The notes under the pieces: generated by a model
Databases searched by the model: none
What the model was told of the DNA's origin: nothing
What the model saw: only the letters and a program-made list of their open reading frames with translations
From: Candidatus Aminicenantes bacterium UBA6072
GTDB lineage: Bacteria > Acidobacteriota > Aminicenantia > UBA2199
Length of the DNA: 64,000 nucleotides
Assembly (NCBI GenBank): GCA_002436105.1
Contig: DIXU01000017.1
Location: 1 to 64,000, forward strand
Reading direction: 5' to 3'
Position numbers and translations under genes: made by a program
Part shown: positions 34,974 through 44,891 of the stretch, in pieces
Position numbering within the stretch: position 1 is the stretch's first letter
Layout: each line of letters begins with the position of its first letter

Positions 34974-35191
34974 ATGAGCCTTAAGGAAATACTCATGAAG
35001 CTGGTCGAACAAAAGAGCCCGCTATTGCTTTGCGACAGCCAGAGCGAATGGGAGGCCGAGTCGCTGCTGGGTTCATTGCCCGCGCCCAGGCTGTCGGCCT
35101 CCGCCTACCTGCAGCCGGGCCTGTATATCGCCGAGATCAACGAGGGCGGCTACCTGGGGCGGGTGCTGTACAAGCTCAAGGAGAAGCCGGC

Positions 35192-35195
<4 letters not shown>
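34974..35195 (+). CDS. 73-residue soluble protein heading ABC operon II
   Basis: A small protein (MSLKEILMKLVEQ at the N-terminus, then SPLLLCDSQSEWEAESLL and a beta-rich end GLYIAEINEGGYLGRVLYKL) without membrane segment. The start is fixed by the sigma-54 promoter and by GGAAGGTGG upstream. Its stop overlaps the ATPase start (ATGA), so the two are translationally coupled and the protein may bind or control the ATPase. No family recognised. Confidence 0.68.
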
Positions 35196-35922
<727 letters not shown>

Positions 35923-35926
<4 letters not shown>

Positions 35927-35982
35927 AACAGCTCCTTTTCTTCCTGCTGCTGCTCATTGTCCTGCTGAGCACGTCCGCCTGA
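35923..35982 (+). CDS. 19-residue hydrophobic peptide between ATPase and permease
   Basis: An ATG overlapping the ATPase stop (ATGA), with CGGAGGG before it, opens MKQLLFFLLLLIVLLSTSA, which is essentially one transmembrane helix. Too short to judge by homology, but the overlap, ribosome site and equivalent slot in operon I (50-residue peptide) favour a real small membrane protein. An unprocessed signal-like peptide without function is the alternative. Confidence 0.5.
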
Positions 35983-35998
35983 GGAGGCCTGAAGCATA

Positions 35999-38554
35999 AT
36001 GAACCGCAAAACAGAGAATCGGTCTGCCGGCCGGACCGGGCCGCGGTCCCAAGGCTCACGACCCGAATCGCTCGGCCGCCGGGGCTACTGGAAGCTGCTC
36101 ATGCTGAAGAACACCCTGGGTATCACGCTGCGCAGCCTGATAAAGAACAAGGGGATCTTTCTGATCAAGGTATTCGGCCTGGCGGCGGGCATCGCCTGCA
36201 GCATGGTGGTCATCCTCTACGTGGTGAACGAGCTGACCTACGACACCTACCATCCCGACCACGAGCGGATCTTCCGCATCGCCTGCCGCCGCGTCCACGA
36301 CGGGGGCGAATTCACCAATGCCTCGACCCAGGGGCCCCTGGCCGCCGCCATCAAGGAGCAGATCGGCCAGACTGAAACCGTGGCCCGCATGATCCCCCCG
36401 CTCGAGAACGCCAAGCATGTCCTGGTGGCCCGGGGCGAGAGACGCTTCTTCGAGAAGCGCGCCTGGTTCGCCGATCCCGACATTTTCAGCATCCTGAGCA
36501 TTCCCTTCGTGGCGGGAAACGCCGGGAACGCCCTGGCGCGCCCGAGAACGGTCGTCATCAGCGAGAGCACGGCCCGGAAATACTTCGCCGGCCTGCCGCC
36601 GCTGGGCCGCCGCCTGACCATCGAGCTGGACTACGACACCGGAGCGGCCGTCACCGAGGATTTCGAAGTGACCGGCGTGGTCCGCGACGCCCCGGCCAAC
36701 ACCCACCTGAAGTACGACATGCTGCTCTCCATGGCCACGCTGCTGACGTATGTCCCCACCCTGAACCAGGATTGGGGGGAATATCACCCCAAGTATACCT
36801 ACGTGAAGCTCCGGCGCCACGTCAAGCCATCGGCCTTCACAAAACTGCTGCGCCCCTATGCGGAACGGATACGCCAGGCGTTCGCCAGGCGGGCGGGATC
36901 CCCGATGCACAAGCTCGATTTTTTCCTGCAGCCCCTGGCGTCGCTGCATATGGGCTCCAACCTGCCCGACGAGATCGAGCCGGCCGGCAATATCCTTTAT
37001 GTGTACATCTATTCCTTCGCCGCCCTGCTGATCCTGCTCATCGGCGCCACCAATTTCGTCAACCTCTCCGCCACCCTCTCCACGACGCGCAGCCGCGAGG
37101 TCGGCATCCGCAAGACGCTGGGCGGCAGCCGCGGCGACCTGGTCTGGCAATTCCTCGGCGAATCCCTGGTCATCACTCTGATCGCATTCCTGGCCGCGTT
37201 CGCCTTCCTGTCGCTGCTGCTGCGCTTTTTCAACCGCATGGCCGGCACCGCCATCGATTTTCAGGCGCTCGGCCAACCCCTGGTCCTGGCGATGCTGCTG
37301 GTTCTTTTCCTGCTGCTGGGGATCAGCGCCGGCCTGTACCCGGCCATGGTCCTTTCCCGCTTCCAGCCCGTCAGCGTCCTGAAGAACCAGGTCTTTCCCG
37401 GGATGCACGGTCACGCCGCGCAACGCCTGCTGATCCTGGGGCAGTTCGCCATCGCCATCTTCCTGGTGGTGTGCACGCTGGTGGTGTTCCGCCAGCTGAC
37501 GTTCATCAAGGGCAAGGCCCTGGGATTCGACCGCGAGCAGAAGCTGATCCTGGAGATCAAGAGCAACCAGAGCTATTTCCGCCGCAATTATGAAGCCATC
37601 AAGAGTGATTTCCTGAAAGCTCCCGGAATCGGCGCGGCCAGCGTATCCTCGACGGTGCCGGGGGAGGCCTTCGCCGGCGGCTATTCCCTGCAGAAGGGAA
37701 GCTCGTTCGGCATCCTGAACTCGAAGAGGCTGAAGGTCATCACCGTGGACCACGATTTCATCCCCACCTATGGCATCCGCATGACGGCCGGACGGGCGTT
37801 TCAGAAAGCGTCGGGAAACGACGAACAAGGCGCCTACATCGTCAACGAGGCCGGCGCCCGTGAACTTGGCCTGACGCCGGAAAGAGTCCTGGGCACGCAG
37901 TGGACCTCGCATTATCACCGCAAGACCAAGACGATCGTCGGCGTGACCGCCGATTTTCACTTCCTGGGCATGAAGGACGAGGCTGAACCCCTGGTCCTGG
38001 ACATCGAAAAATCACTGCTGCGGGTCATGACCCTGTCGCTGGACGCGCGGCGCGTTTCCCAAAGCCTGGCCGCCGTAAAGGAAACATGGCGCCGTCATTT
38101 TCCCGGCGTCCCGTTCGAATATTCCTTCCTGGACGAAGCCTTCGGCCGGGTCTACCAGTACGAGGAGCGCATGGGCAACCTGCTGGGGCTGGTCTCCGGC
38201 CTGGGCATCGCCATCGCCTTCCTCGGGTTGTACGGCATGATCGCGTTCACCATGCGCATGCGGAGGAAAGAGATCGGCATCCGCAGGGTCCTCGGCGCGA
38301 CATCGACATCCGTCGCCCTGCTGCTGACCCGGCAATTCGTCTCGCTGGTGTTCCTGGCGGGCTTCCTGGCGGTCCCCCTGGCCTGGATGGCCACGATCCT
38401 GTGGCTGCAGGGCTTCGCCTACCGCATCCAACCGGGATTTGCCGTATTCGCCTTCGCCTTTCTCGCCACCTTCGCGATCGCCATGGCCGCGGTGCTGCTG
38501 CAGGCGCTGCGCTCCGCCCGCGACAACCCGGTGGACGCGCTGCGCAGCGAATAA
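35999..38554 (+). CDS. FtsX/MacB-type ABC permease 5 (operon II)
   Basis: An 851-residue paralogue with a 34-residue polar N-terminal extension (RKTENRSAGRTGPRSQGSR...) before the usual start of homology (MLKNTLGITLRSLIKNKG); ATG at 36101 is the alternative start, but GGAGG lies before 35999. Coupling motifs are REVGIRKTLGGSRGDLV and KEIGIRRVLGATSTSVA. The tail is RSARDNPVDALRSE, more divergent than in permeases 1-4. It probably pairs with the variant ATPase of its own operon. Confidence 0.92.
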   Translation: MNRKTENRSAGRTGPRSQGSRPESLGRRGYWKLLMLKNTLGITLRSLIKNKGIFLIKVFGLAAGIACSMVVILYVVNELTYDTYHPDHERIFRIACRRVHDGGEFTNASTQGPLAAAIKEQIGQTETVARMIPPLENAKHVLVARGERRFFEKRAWFADPDIFSILSIPFVAGNAGNALARPRTVVISESTARKYFAGLPPLGRRLTIELDYDTGAAVTEDFEVTGVVRDAPANTHLKYDMLLSMATLLTYVPTLNQDWGEYHPKYTYVKLRRHVKPSAFTKLLRPYAERIRQAFARRAGSPMHKLDFFLQPLASLHMGSNLPDEIEPAGNILYVYIYSFAALLILLIGATNFVNLSATLSTTRSREVGIRKTLGGSRGDLVWQFLGESLVITLIAFLAAFAFLSLLLRFFNRMAGTAIDFQALGQPLVLAMLLVLFLLLGISAGLYPAMVLSRFQPVSVLKNQVFPGMHGHAAQRLLILGQFAIAIFLVVCTLVVFRQLTFIKGKALGFDREQKLILEIKSNQSYFRRNYEAIKSDFLKAPGIGAASVSSTVPGEAFAGGYSLQKGSSFGILNSKRLKVITVDHDFIPTYGIRMTAGRAFQKASGNDEQGAYIVNEAGARELGLTPERVLGTQWTSHYHRKTKTIVGVTADFHFLGMKDEAEPLVLDIEKSLLRVMTLSLDARRVSQSLAAVKETWRRHFPGVPFEYSFLDEAFGRVYQYEERMGNLLGLVSGLGIAIAFLGLYGMIAFTMRMRRKEIGIRRVLGATSTSVALLLTRQFVSLVFLAGFLAVPLAWMATILWLQGFAYRIQPGFAVFAFAFLATFAIAMAAVLLQALRSARDNPVDALRSE

Positions 38555-38718
38555 TCTCGGGCCGGGACCGGAAAACGGTCGGCCGGCAGGCCCGTTCAGT
38601 TGGTGCGGTTGTTGTAATCGGGGACGTTTCAAGAAACAGGCGGCTGCCGGACAGGTCCAAAACCGGAACGGTCACGCCCTGGGCGGAAATTACTTTCCAG
38701 CGTCGCGCCGGGGGCGGG

Positions 38719-39360
38719 TCAGAAGGAGATGCCGGCGCAGAGGAAGGTCTTGAACAGGTGGTAGCGCGCCTTGGGATCGTCGTTGCGCTCGTGGTTGCTG
38801 AAGGGCATGAAGAAGTGGAGCCCCAGGCTGGCGTCGACGGCGCGCAAATATTTCTTGAATTCCTGCAGCCGCAGGCGGGCGGTCGCGTACAGCCCGTATT
38901 GCACGCGGTGCAGGATGCTGGCCTTCTCGACTTCCTCCTTGTACACGCCCGAGACGTGGGTATAGCGGTTGCTCAGAAAGAGATAGAAGAAGGGGCCGGC
39001 CGAAAAATCAAGGGCAAAGGCCAGCGACTGCCTGGGCAGCGACAGGGGAATCGTCAGCACCTTGCCGACGCCCATGCCCAGGGTGGTTTTTTTCGTGTCC
39101 CAAATCCCGTTCTCGATCGCCAGCCCCTTCCCCGAGATGATGTTGCCGAAGACGAGGAACTCGTGGCGGTGGGGATGGAACGAGGAGAGGACCAGCAGCG
39201 TGTCGCGGAAAGAGGGCTGCGGCTCCTTGTTCCAGATATCGCCGCTGGTAAAGACCGTGAGGCGCTCGCTGGAAAGGAACGAGAGGGAAAGGCCCAGGTC
39301 GGCGAACAGCGAGGCGGCCAGACCCAGCCCCAGGAACAGAAAGACGGTTTTCTTGCTCAT
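38719..39360 (-). CDS. Exported protein, possible outer-membrane beta-barrel, unknown
   Basis: A 213-residue protein with a signal peptide (KKTVFLFLGLGLAASLFA) and alternating hydrophobic/polar strands ending in Phe (TFLCAGISF), as in small outer-membrane barrels. No family recognised. CAAAGGAGAG precedes ATG 39360. It follows the 371-residue gene by 16 bases on the same strand and is probably co-transcribed. Confidence 0.65.
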   Translation of the reverse strand: MSKKTVFLFLGLGLAASLFADLGLSLSFLSSERLTVFTSGDIWNKEPQPSFRDTLLVLSSFHPHRHEFLVFGNIISGKGLAIENGIWDTKKTTLGMGVGKVLTIPLSLPRQSLAFALDFSAGPFFYLFLSNRYTHVSGVYKEEVEKASILHRVQYGLYATARLRLQEFKKYLRAVDASLGLHFFMPFSNHERNDDPKARYHLFKTFLCAGISF

Positions 39361-39376
39361 CGTTCTCTCCTTTGCC

Positions 39377-40492
39377 TCAAAGCTCCCGCACGGCAAGCTT
39401 GACGCCGATCCGGGAGCGGGCCAGGGCCAGGTCACGCTCCAGCGCCTGGTTGGTTTCCCGCGCCCCGGGCAGGTCGCGGGTGGTTTCCTCGGTCTTTCTT
39501 TCGCGCTTGAAGACCTTGGGCAGCTTGCTCAGCGCCGACAGGCTGAAGCCGATGCCGGCCAGGTTGAACACCCGCCGCGTACCGTAGAGCGAGGACTTGG
39601 CGAACAGCGACGTGTCGGCGCTGTCGATGGTCGAAGTGATCAGGGTGGCGTTGACTACGAAGAAAGCGGCGCCGATCAGCAGGTCCTTGAGCACCGTCTT
39701 CTTGAAGAGTCCCTTGTCGAAACGCGTGCGCTGCGAAATGACTTTCGTCTCCGTCTCTTGTTCGGGCTGCGGCGCGCGCCCCTTGAGCGCCAGCGTCCCG
39801 GACAGGGGGTCGAACTCGACTTCGGCCGGGACGTCGTATTCGAGCTCGACAACGAAGTACTTCTCGATCGTCCGCTCCGGGGCGCCGCGCGGAGTCAGCA
39901 GCAGGCGGAACGGGTGGCTGGCACTGTGAAAAAAATCGCTGCCTGCCGGCAGCCGCACCGTCTCGATGCCGGCACCCAGCACACCCTTGGCCAGCAGCGC
40001 GCCGTCCCGGGCCAGGAGCTGAAAGTCGCAGGGCATCGAGGCCTGCAGCCGCAGCTTCAGCTCGGCAGGGGGATCGAAATAGGCGACCGAGGTATGCTCC
40101 GGCGCCAGCGAAAGCTCCCACAGGACGGGAAAATCCCTCCTCCACGACAACCGGAAATCGTTGATCTTTCTGCGGTCCGGGCCGGGCAGGAACGCCAGGT
40201 TGACCTCGGTGGCGCGGAATTCGCCGAGATACTTGTTCATCCAGAACAGCTCGGCCTGGGCATTGCCGGTCCGGGAATGGCAGTAGCCGATGATCAGGCT
40301 GGCCGCCGCCTTGTCCTTGTCGCTCAACAGCGGGAATCGCCCCTGCAGGGATTCGATCAGCCGCGGATGGTCGCTCTCGCTGGCGATGAGCCGCCGGGCC
40401 TCCGCCTTCCATTCCGCAGCGGGCGCCGCGGCCCAGGCAGCCTGGAACAGAAGAAGGGCCGAAAGGAACAGGATCGATCGTTTCACGGCCAT
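39377..40492 (-). CDS. Exported/membrane protein of unknown function
   Basis: A 371-residue protein with a signal peptide (RSILFLSALLLFQAAWAAA), a helical TPR-like segment (about 25-110), a beta-rich middle region (about 130-250) and one hydrophobic segment near 290 (DLLIGAAFFVVNATLI). The C-terminus is charged. AAGGAGG precedes the ATG, and TGCTATGAT (extended -10) lies about 40 bases upstream on the minus strand. No family recognised. It forms an operon with the downstream barrel-like gene. Confidence 0.65.
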   Translation of the reverse strand: MAVKRSILFLSALLLFQAAWAAAPAAEWKAEARRLIASESDHPRLIESLQGRFPLLSDKDKAAASLIIGYCHSRTGNAQAELFWMNKYLGEFRATEVNLAFLPGPDRRKINDFRLSWRRDFPVLWELSLAPEHTSVAYFDPPAELKLRLQASMPCDFQLLARDGALLAKGVLGAGIETVRLPAGSDFFHSASHPFRLLLTPRGAPERTIEKYFVVELEYDVPAEVEFDPLSGTLALKGRAPQPEQETETKVISQRTRFDKGLFKKTVLKDLLIGAAFFVVNATLITSTIDSADTSLFAKSSLYGTRRVFNLAGIGFSLSALSKLPKVFKRERKTEETTRDLPGARETNQALERDLALARSRIGVKLAVREL

Positions 40493-40593
40493 CGGGTCCT
40501 CCTTGCGGGATCGGAAAAATCATAGCACAGGGAAAAAACAAATCAAACCGTGGCTGGAGTTTTCCCCGGGAGGACGCCTCGCGTCCGGGAAGT

Positions 40594-41529
40594 TCACCCG
40601 TTCAACATGCCGCGGACCACGGCATTTCCCGCACCGCTACCCGGCGTCTGATGCGTGCCGGCGAGGACATTGCCGCTGGGATCCTGCCCGTAAAATTCCT
40701 CCAGCAGCGAGAAAAGCCGCGGGCAGGAAGCGCCGAGGCGGATCGGGTCTTCAAAAAACAACTCGCTGGCGCAGGCGAAGAACTCGGCTTCGTTCCGGGC
40801 GGCATAGTCGGGCAGTGGCGAAGCGGCAAAATCGTGCCGTTCGTACGCCTTTTCGATGGCCACGCTCCAGGGAATGGGGCGCACCGAGTCCGCGACGATA
40901 CGCAGGCCGCCCTTTCTCGCCTCCAGGTCGAAGTAATGCGCCAGCTCGTGGATCATGACGTTGATGCCGTCACGTTCGCCGGCGAACCCCTCCAACAGGC
41001 TTTTTTCCGCCACCAGCAGCGGCCCGCCCGCCGGGGCCTGCCCGGCGATGCTGCCCCGGCCGGGGCGATAGTTCCTGTCAAAGGCGAACCCGGGATAAAC
41101 CGTCACCCCGTCGAGCAGCGGCGGCTCCCAATCCGGGCGTCCGTGAAGCATGGTCGCGGCGCCGGCGGCGACCAGCAGCTCCGTCGGCCAGGAGACCGGG
41201 GCGCCGCCGCTGCCGGCAATGCGCGTCTCGGCCAGGAACAGGCGCACGTCGCGTTCAAAGCGCTGCCGGCCGCTATCGTCCAGGCCGCGATAGAAGGGCG
41301 ATCGGGACAGCAGGAACTCGCGCCACTCGCCGGGGAAAGGGGCATGGACCGCCTGGCGCCGGCGCAGGGGACGGCGCAGGGCCAGGAGCAAATAGGCGGC
41401 CAGCATGGCCAGCGCCAGGGCGAACAATGCCGGGATGCCGGTGACAAGCCAGGCAACGAGGCCGACCAGGGGGATGAGCAGGGCATACAGACCGATGAAA
41501 AACAGGTCGAAGCCCGGGACGATGCGCAT
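40594..41529 (-). CDS. MtfA-like zinc metallopeptidase with N-terminal membrane anchor
   Basis: A 311-residue protein: two hydrophobic helices (about 8-30 and 32-50), then an M90/MtfA-type domain with the zinc motif HELAHYFD (about 200-207) and a downstream helix RNEAEFFACASELFFEDP that supplies a third ligand. E. coli MtfA is a cytosolic peptidase that binds the glucose-PTS repressor Mlc; this membrane-anchored form may have another target. It follows the MFS gene by 15 bases. Confidence 0.82.
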   Translation of the reverse strand: MRIVPGFDLFFIGLYALLIPLVGLVAWLVTGIPALFALALAMLAAYLLLALRRPLRRRQAVHAPFPGEWREFLLSRSPFYRGLDDSGRQRFERDVRLFLAETRIAGSGGAPVSWPTELLVAAGAATMLHGRPDWEPPLLDGVTVYPGFAFDRNYRPGRGSIAGQAPAGGPLLVAEKSLLEGFAGERDGINVMIHELAHYFDLEARKGGLRIVADSVRPIPWSVAIEKAYERHDFAASPLPDYAARNEAEFFACASELFFEDPIRLGASCPRLFSLLEEFYGQDPSGNVLAGTHQTPGSGAGNAVVRGMLNG

Positions 41530-41544
41530 GGCTGGCGGCCGCCT

Positions 41545-42930
41545 TCAGCGCACCCGGCCGCGCGCCAGCGAAAAGAAGACGCCGGTGGAGCACAACAGGA
41601 AGAAGATGATGAATGACACGCGCATGCTCTTGAGGAAGAGCGCGTGATTGGCCGGGACGATGCTCGCCTTGCCGATGAACAGGGAGAAGACCAGGGTGGC
41701 CACGCCCATGCTCAGCATCTGGCCGACCATGCGCATGGTCCCCAGGGTGGCCGAGGCCACGCCGTACTGCCGGCGCCCGACGGCACCCATGACGGCGTTG
41801 GTGTTGGGCGAGGAGAACAGGGCGAAACCGAAGCCGACCAGCATCAGGTTGGCCACGATGGACGTCAGCCGGCTGGCCGGCCCCAGCCAGGTGAAGAAGA
41901 ACAGGCCCAGGGCGCACAGGCCCATGCCCAGTGAGGCGACCACCCGCGGCTCCAGCCGGTCGGAAAGGCGGCCGGCGGCGGGGGAAAAGAGGGCCATGAC
42001 CAGCGGCTGGGCGATCAGCACCAGCCCGGCGTCGCGCGGGGTGAAGCCCATGACATACTGCAGGTAAAGGCTGAGCAGGAACGAGATGGCGAACGTGGCG
42101 CTGTAATTGACCAGCGCCGCCAGGTTGGAGAAGGCGAAAACGGTATTGCCGCGCACGAGCCGGGCCTGGAAAATGGGATGGGCATGGCGCGACTCCCAGG
42201 CGATGAAAACCGGGAGCGCCGTGGCCGCGGCCAACAGCATGGTCGCGCCGCGCCAGCCCGGCAGCCAGGTGAAACCGAGCATGAAGGCGGTGAGCATGGC
42301 GCTGTAGATCAGCGAGCCGATCCAGTCGAAAAGCTCGCCCCGGGAATCGGCCCATTCCGGCTTGAGCTTCCGGTGGACGACGGCCAGCACCAGCAGGCCG
42401 ACGGGGACATTGAGCAGGAATACCCAGCGCCAGCCCAGATAGTGGGTCAGCAGACCGCCGACGAACGGGCCGAGCGAAAGGCCGGTATAGGTCGCGCCCA
42501 CGTTGATGCCCAGCACCCATCCGCGCCGCCGCGGCGGGAAGACCGAAGTGAGGATGGCCACGCCGGTGCCGAAGATCATGGCCCCGCCCGTTCCCTGCAG
42601 CAGGCGGGCCAGGAGGAGGGTGACCGTGCCGGGCGCCAGGGCGGCCAGCAGCGAGGCGGCGCTGAACACCGCCGTGCCGACGGTGAACACCTTCTTGCGG
42701 CCATGAATATCGGCCAAACGGCCGAAGGGCAGGAGGAAGACGGCCGCCGCCAGCAGGTAGGCGCTCGCCACCCAGCCCAGGGTGACGGCGCTCATGGCGA
42801 ACTCGGCGCCGATGGCCGGCAGGGCGACGCTGATCGCCGAGGCCATCAGTGGCGTCAGCAGGGAGCTCAGTGTCGTGACCAGGAGCGTGGTGCGCTGCAG
42901 GGAACGGTCTTCGTTGCGGCTTTTTTCCAT
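41545..42930 (-). CDS. MFS drug-efflux transporter (DHA2/EmrB-like, 14 TM)
   Basis: A 461-residue major facilitator with motif A-type loop GRLADIHGRKKVF and motif C-like GTGGAMIFGTGVAILTSVFPPRRRGWVLG (in part). About 14 hydrophobic helices place it in the DHA2 multidrug-export group. ATG 42930 has no clear ribosome site, but a strong promoter ends 12 bases before it, so a near-leaderless mRNA is likely. The drug or metabolite is not predictable. Confidence 0.9.
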   Translation of the reverse strand: MEKSRNEDRSLQRTTLLVTTLSSLLTPLMASAISVALPAIGAEFAMSAVTLGWVASAYLLAAAVFLLPFGRLADIHGRKKVFTVGTAVFSAASLLAALAPGTVTLLLARLLQGTGGAMIFGTGVAILTSVFPPRRRGWVLGINVGATYTGLSLGPFVGGLLTHYLGWRWVFLLNVPVGLLVLAVVHRKLKPEWADSRGELFDWIGSLIYSAMLTAFMLGFTWLPGWRGATMLLAAATALPVFIAWESRHAHPIFQARLVRGNTVFAFSNLAALVNYSATFAISFLLSLYLQYVMGFTPRDAGLVLIAQPLVMALFSPAAGRLSDRLEPRVVASLGMGLCALGLFFFTWLGPASRLTSIVANLMLVGFGFALFSSPNTNAVMGAVGRRQYGVASATLGTMRMVGQMLSMGVATLVFSLFIGKASIVPANHALFLKSMRVSFIIFFLLCSTGVFFSLARGRVR

Positions 42931-42942
42931 GGGCGGCAATCG

Positions 42943-42971
42943 ATTCTATCGCGCCGGATCATGGGTGTCAA
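42943..42971 (-). promoter_or_regulatory. Sigma-70-type promoter of the MFS-mtfA pair
   Basis: Minus strand: -35 TTGACA (42971-42966), 17-base spacer, -10 TAGAAT (42948-42943). Start is predicted near 42936, about six bases before the start codon. Confidence 0.75.
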
Positions 42972-43119
42972 TGACTTGAATGGATCGAAGCGGGACGCCC
43001 CCGGTTGCCGCAGGACGGAGGCAGCCAAGGAAGGATCTATCGTTATGCGTCAGGCGAAAGAACAAAAGAATGAAAAAAGCCTTGGGCGAGAGGCAAGGGG
43101 TGAGTGGCTAGAGGAAAGA

Positions 43120-43592
43120 AAGGCAATCGGTGTAAGGCGCAGGGCGGAGGGAAGATGACATTCCAACATAAAAGTTTAAAGTTTAAAGTAAAAAGTTTAA
43201 AGTAAGAAAAATTACTTCATGGAAAAAAGGCGCTGAAAGGGCTTTTGTTTTAAAAATTGATATTCAGATCTGCATGCTCGATTGGAGAATACCTTTGCAC
43301 AAAATTCCATTCTTCACTATCACTACCACTATCACTACCACTAAGACCTGTTAAGACCCATCAGGGGCATCACCACCTATCAGGCCTCCTGCTAACACTA
43401 TCACTAACACTAACACTCGACTTTGTATTGCCCTGCTGACACTGACACTGTCACTGACACTTGCCTTGGCTTTCGTTTTGAAAATTGGAATTTGGATGTT
43501 GTTTGTTATTTGGTATTTGGGATTTGGTATTTTAGTCTTCGTATTGCTTCTTCTCTTGCCGTAAACCGTCAACCGTCTACCTTAAACCGATT
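43120..43592. repeat. Large repeat island between MFS and TPR genes
   Basis: A 690-base gene-free stretch. Modules: GGTGTAAGGCGCAGGGCGGAG (about 43130; also near 46512), AAAGTTT heptamers (43169-43206), CACTAT/CACTAC and CACTAA hexamers (43314-43342, 43392-43417), TGACACTG units (43436-43460), TTTGGAA/TTTGGTA heptamers (43480-43532), the AGTCTTCGTATTGC linker, and CGTAAAC/CGTCAAC/CGTCTAC units (43559-43592). The order is that of the 250-400 element. Confidence 0.85.
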
Positions 43593-43621
43593 TCAATTCA
43601 AGACGATTGACGTTGCCTCGC

Positions 43622-44401
43622 CTATTCCGCTTCGCGGATCGCCTGCTCCAGCCGGGGATTGATCCGGGCTTTCAGCTTCCCGGCCCGCTCGAGCCACTCG
43701 CGCGCCTTGTCCAGTCGCCGGGTGACGAAATAGACGTTGATCAGGTTGTTCAGGCAGCGCTCGTGGGCGGGCTCAATGGCCAGCGCCAGCAGGTACTGGG
43801 CCTCGGCCTCGTCCAGGCGCCGCAGCTTGAAGAGGAGGTTTCCGTGCAGGGCATGAAACTCGGCCGGGATCTCGAAGGGGGAAGCGCCGTCCCCGATGAC
43901 GTCGGCGGTGGCCCGGCCGGTCTTCTTGCTTTCATAGGCGCGATCCACGGAAACGCAGGCCAGGCTGCTGGTGCTGCCGCCGATGCTTTGGGCGGCGAGT
44001 TCGCGCATGCGTTTCTCGTCCTCCCTGGACATGGACAGCCAGTTCGTTTTCTGGTTCTTCCACACCTGCTGCATGGCGAGACAGCCATTCTCGGCCCGCT
44101 CGATCCAGGCCAGCGCCGCGGCGATCTCTCCCGCCTGGTTGGCGACCACTGCCTTTCCATAGGCGGCGTTGGGGTGCCCGGGCAGGATCGCCAGGCAACG
44201 GTCGAGTTCCTTCCCTGCCTGCTCCCAGTTCCCGGCCGCCGCCAGCTCGAGCCCGCTGTTCGCCGCCGGCAGGACCGAATGGTACTTGCGCAGCATCTCG
44301 ATGTCCTGCTCCAGGCTGGTGTTCTTCTGGGCCGTGAGGGCCAGCGCGAGCAGGAAACACGCGCCGCCGGCGGAAACGAGCCGATGCTTGCCTTTCATCA
44401 T
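43622..44401 (-). CDS. Exported TPR-repeat protein
   Basis: A 259-residue protein with a signal peptide (about 1-22, GGACFLLALALTAQ) and tetratricopeptide-like helices at about 50-95 (GNWEQAGKELDRCLAILPGHPNAAYGKAV in part) and 185-250 (LHGNLLFKLRRLDEAEAQYLLAL; LINVYFVTRRLDKAREWLERAG). A protein-interaction role in the periplasm is likely; no specific partner is visible. ATG 44401 has AGGTGAG upstream. It is flanked on both sides by repeat islands. Confidence 0.75.
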   Translation of the reverse strand: MMKGKHRLVSAGGACFLLALALTAQKNTSLEQDIEMLRKYHSVLPAANSGLELAAAGNWEQAGKELDRCLAILPGHPNAAYGKAVVANQAGEIAAALAWIERAENGCLAMQQVWKNQKTNWLSMSREDEKRMRELAAQSIGGSTSSLACVSVDRAYESKKTGRATADVIGDGASPFEIPAEFHALHGNLLFKLRRLDEAEAQYLLALAIEPAHERCLNNLINVYFVTRRLDKAREWLERAGKLKARINPRLEQAIREAE

Positions 44402-44512
44402 GATCTCACCTGAATGAATTATACCATACATTAGGTTCAAGCCAACCGCGGCAGCAGGAATCAAGACGATCCAAAAGTGCCAGAGATAGTGGTAGCGTTA
44501 GCGGGAACCAAG

Positions 44513-44880
44513 GAAATCGGTTTACGGAGGACGGTTTCCAAAGCAAAGAACAAGCGATTGTTGATGGGTAGAAGAGTAGAAGGGTTGATGGGTCAGCAGC
44601 CCTTGATTGGGCCATGCCTGAACCCTTCAACTCTTGAACTCTTTAACTCTTCAACTTTTTTGTTTGGGTCAAAGTCCCTGCCCGGGGAAATGTTAGTGAC
44701 AGTGTCAGCAGGAAATGAAAGGAATCAATATGCGGTAGACGGTTGACGGGAAGAGAGGAATTTCACCTTCAACCTTACGCCCTGAACCTTACGCCAAGTT
44801 CCGTTCTGCCTCGTCACGCGTTTCGCGTTACGCGTCACGAAGATTTATTTTTTTTTCCTTCGCGTCACGCGTCACGATTT
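44513..44880. repeat. Repeat island with copy A of a 250-bp dispersed element
   Basis: 44513-44770 is nearly identical, in inverse orientation, to 52590-52860. Modules: GGTTTACGGAGGACGG, GTAGAAGAGTAGAAGG octamer-like units, CTTCAACT/CTTGAACT/CTTTAACT octamers, TTGTTTGGGTCAAAGTCCCTG, and TTAGTGACAGTGTCAG. Then follow CCTTACGCC units and CGTCACG/CGTTACG heptamers up to 44880. Short frames through both copies translate alike but look non-coding. Confidence 0.85.
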
Positions 44881-44891
44881 ACCCTGGGGAG

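Noticed and set aside
43314..43417. Possible CRISPR array in the CACTAC/CACTAA islands
   Set aside because: Units are 6-8 bases with no unique spacers and no cas genes nearby.
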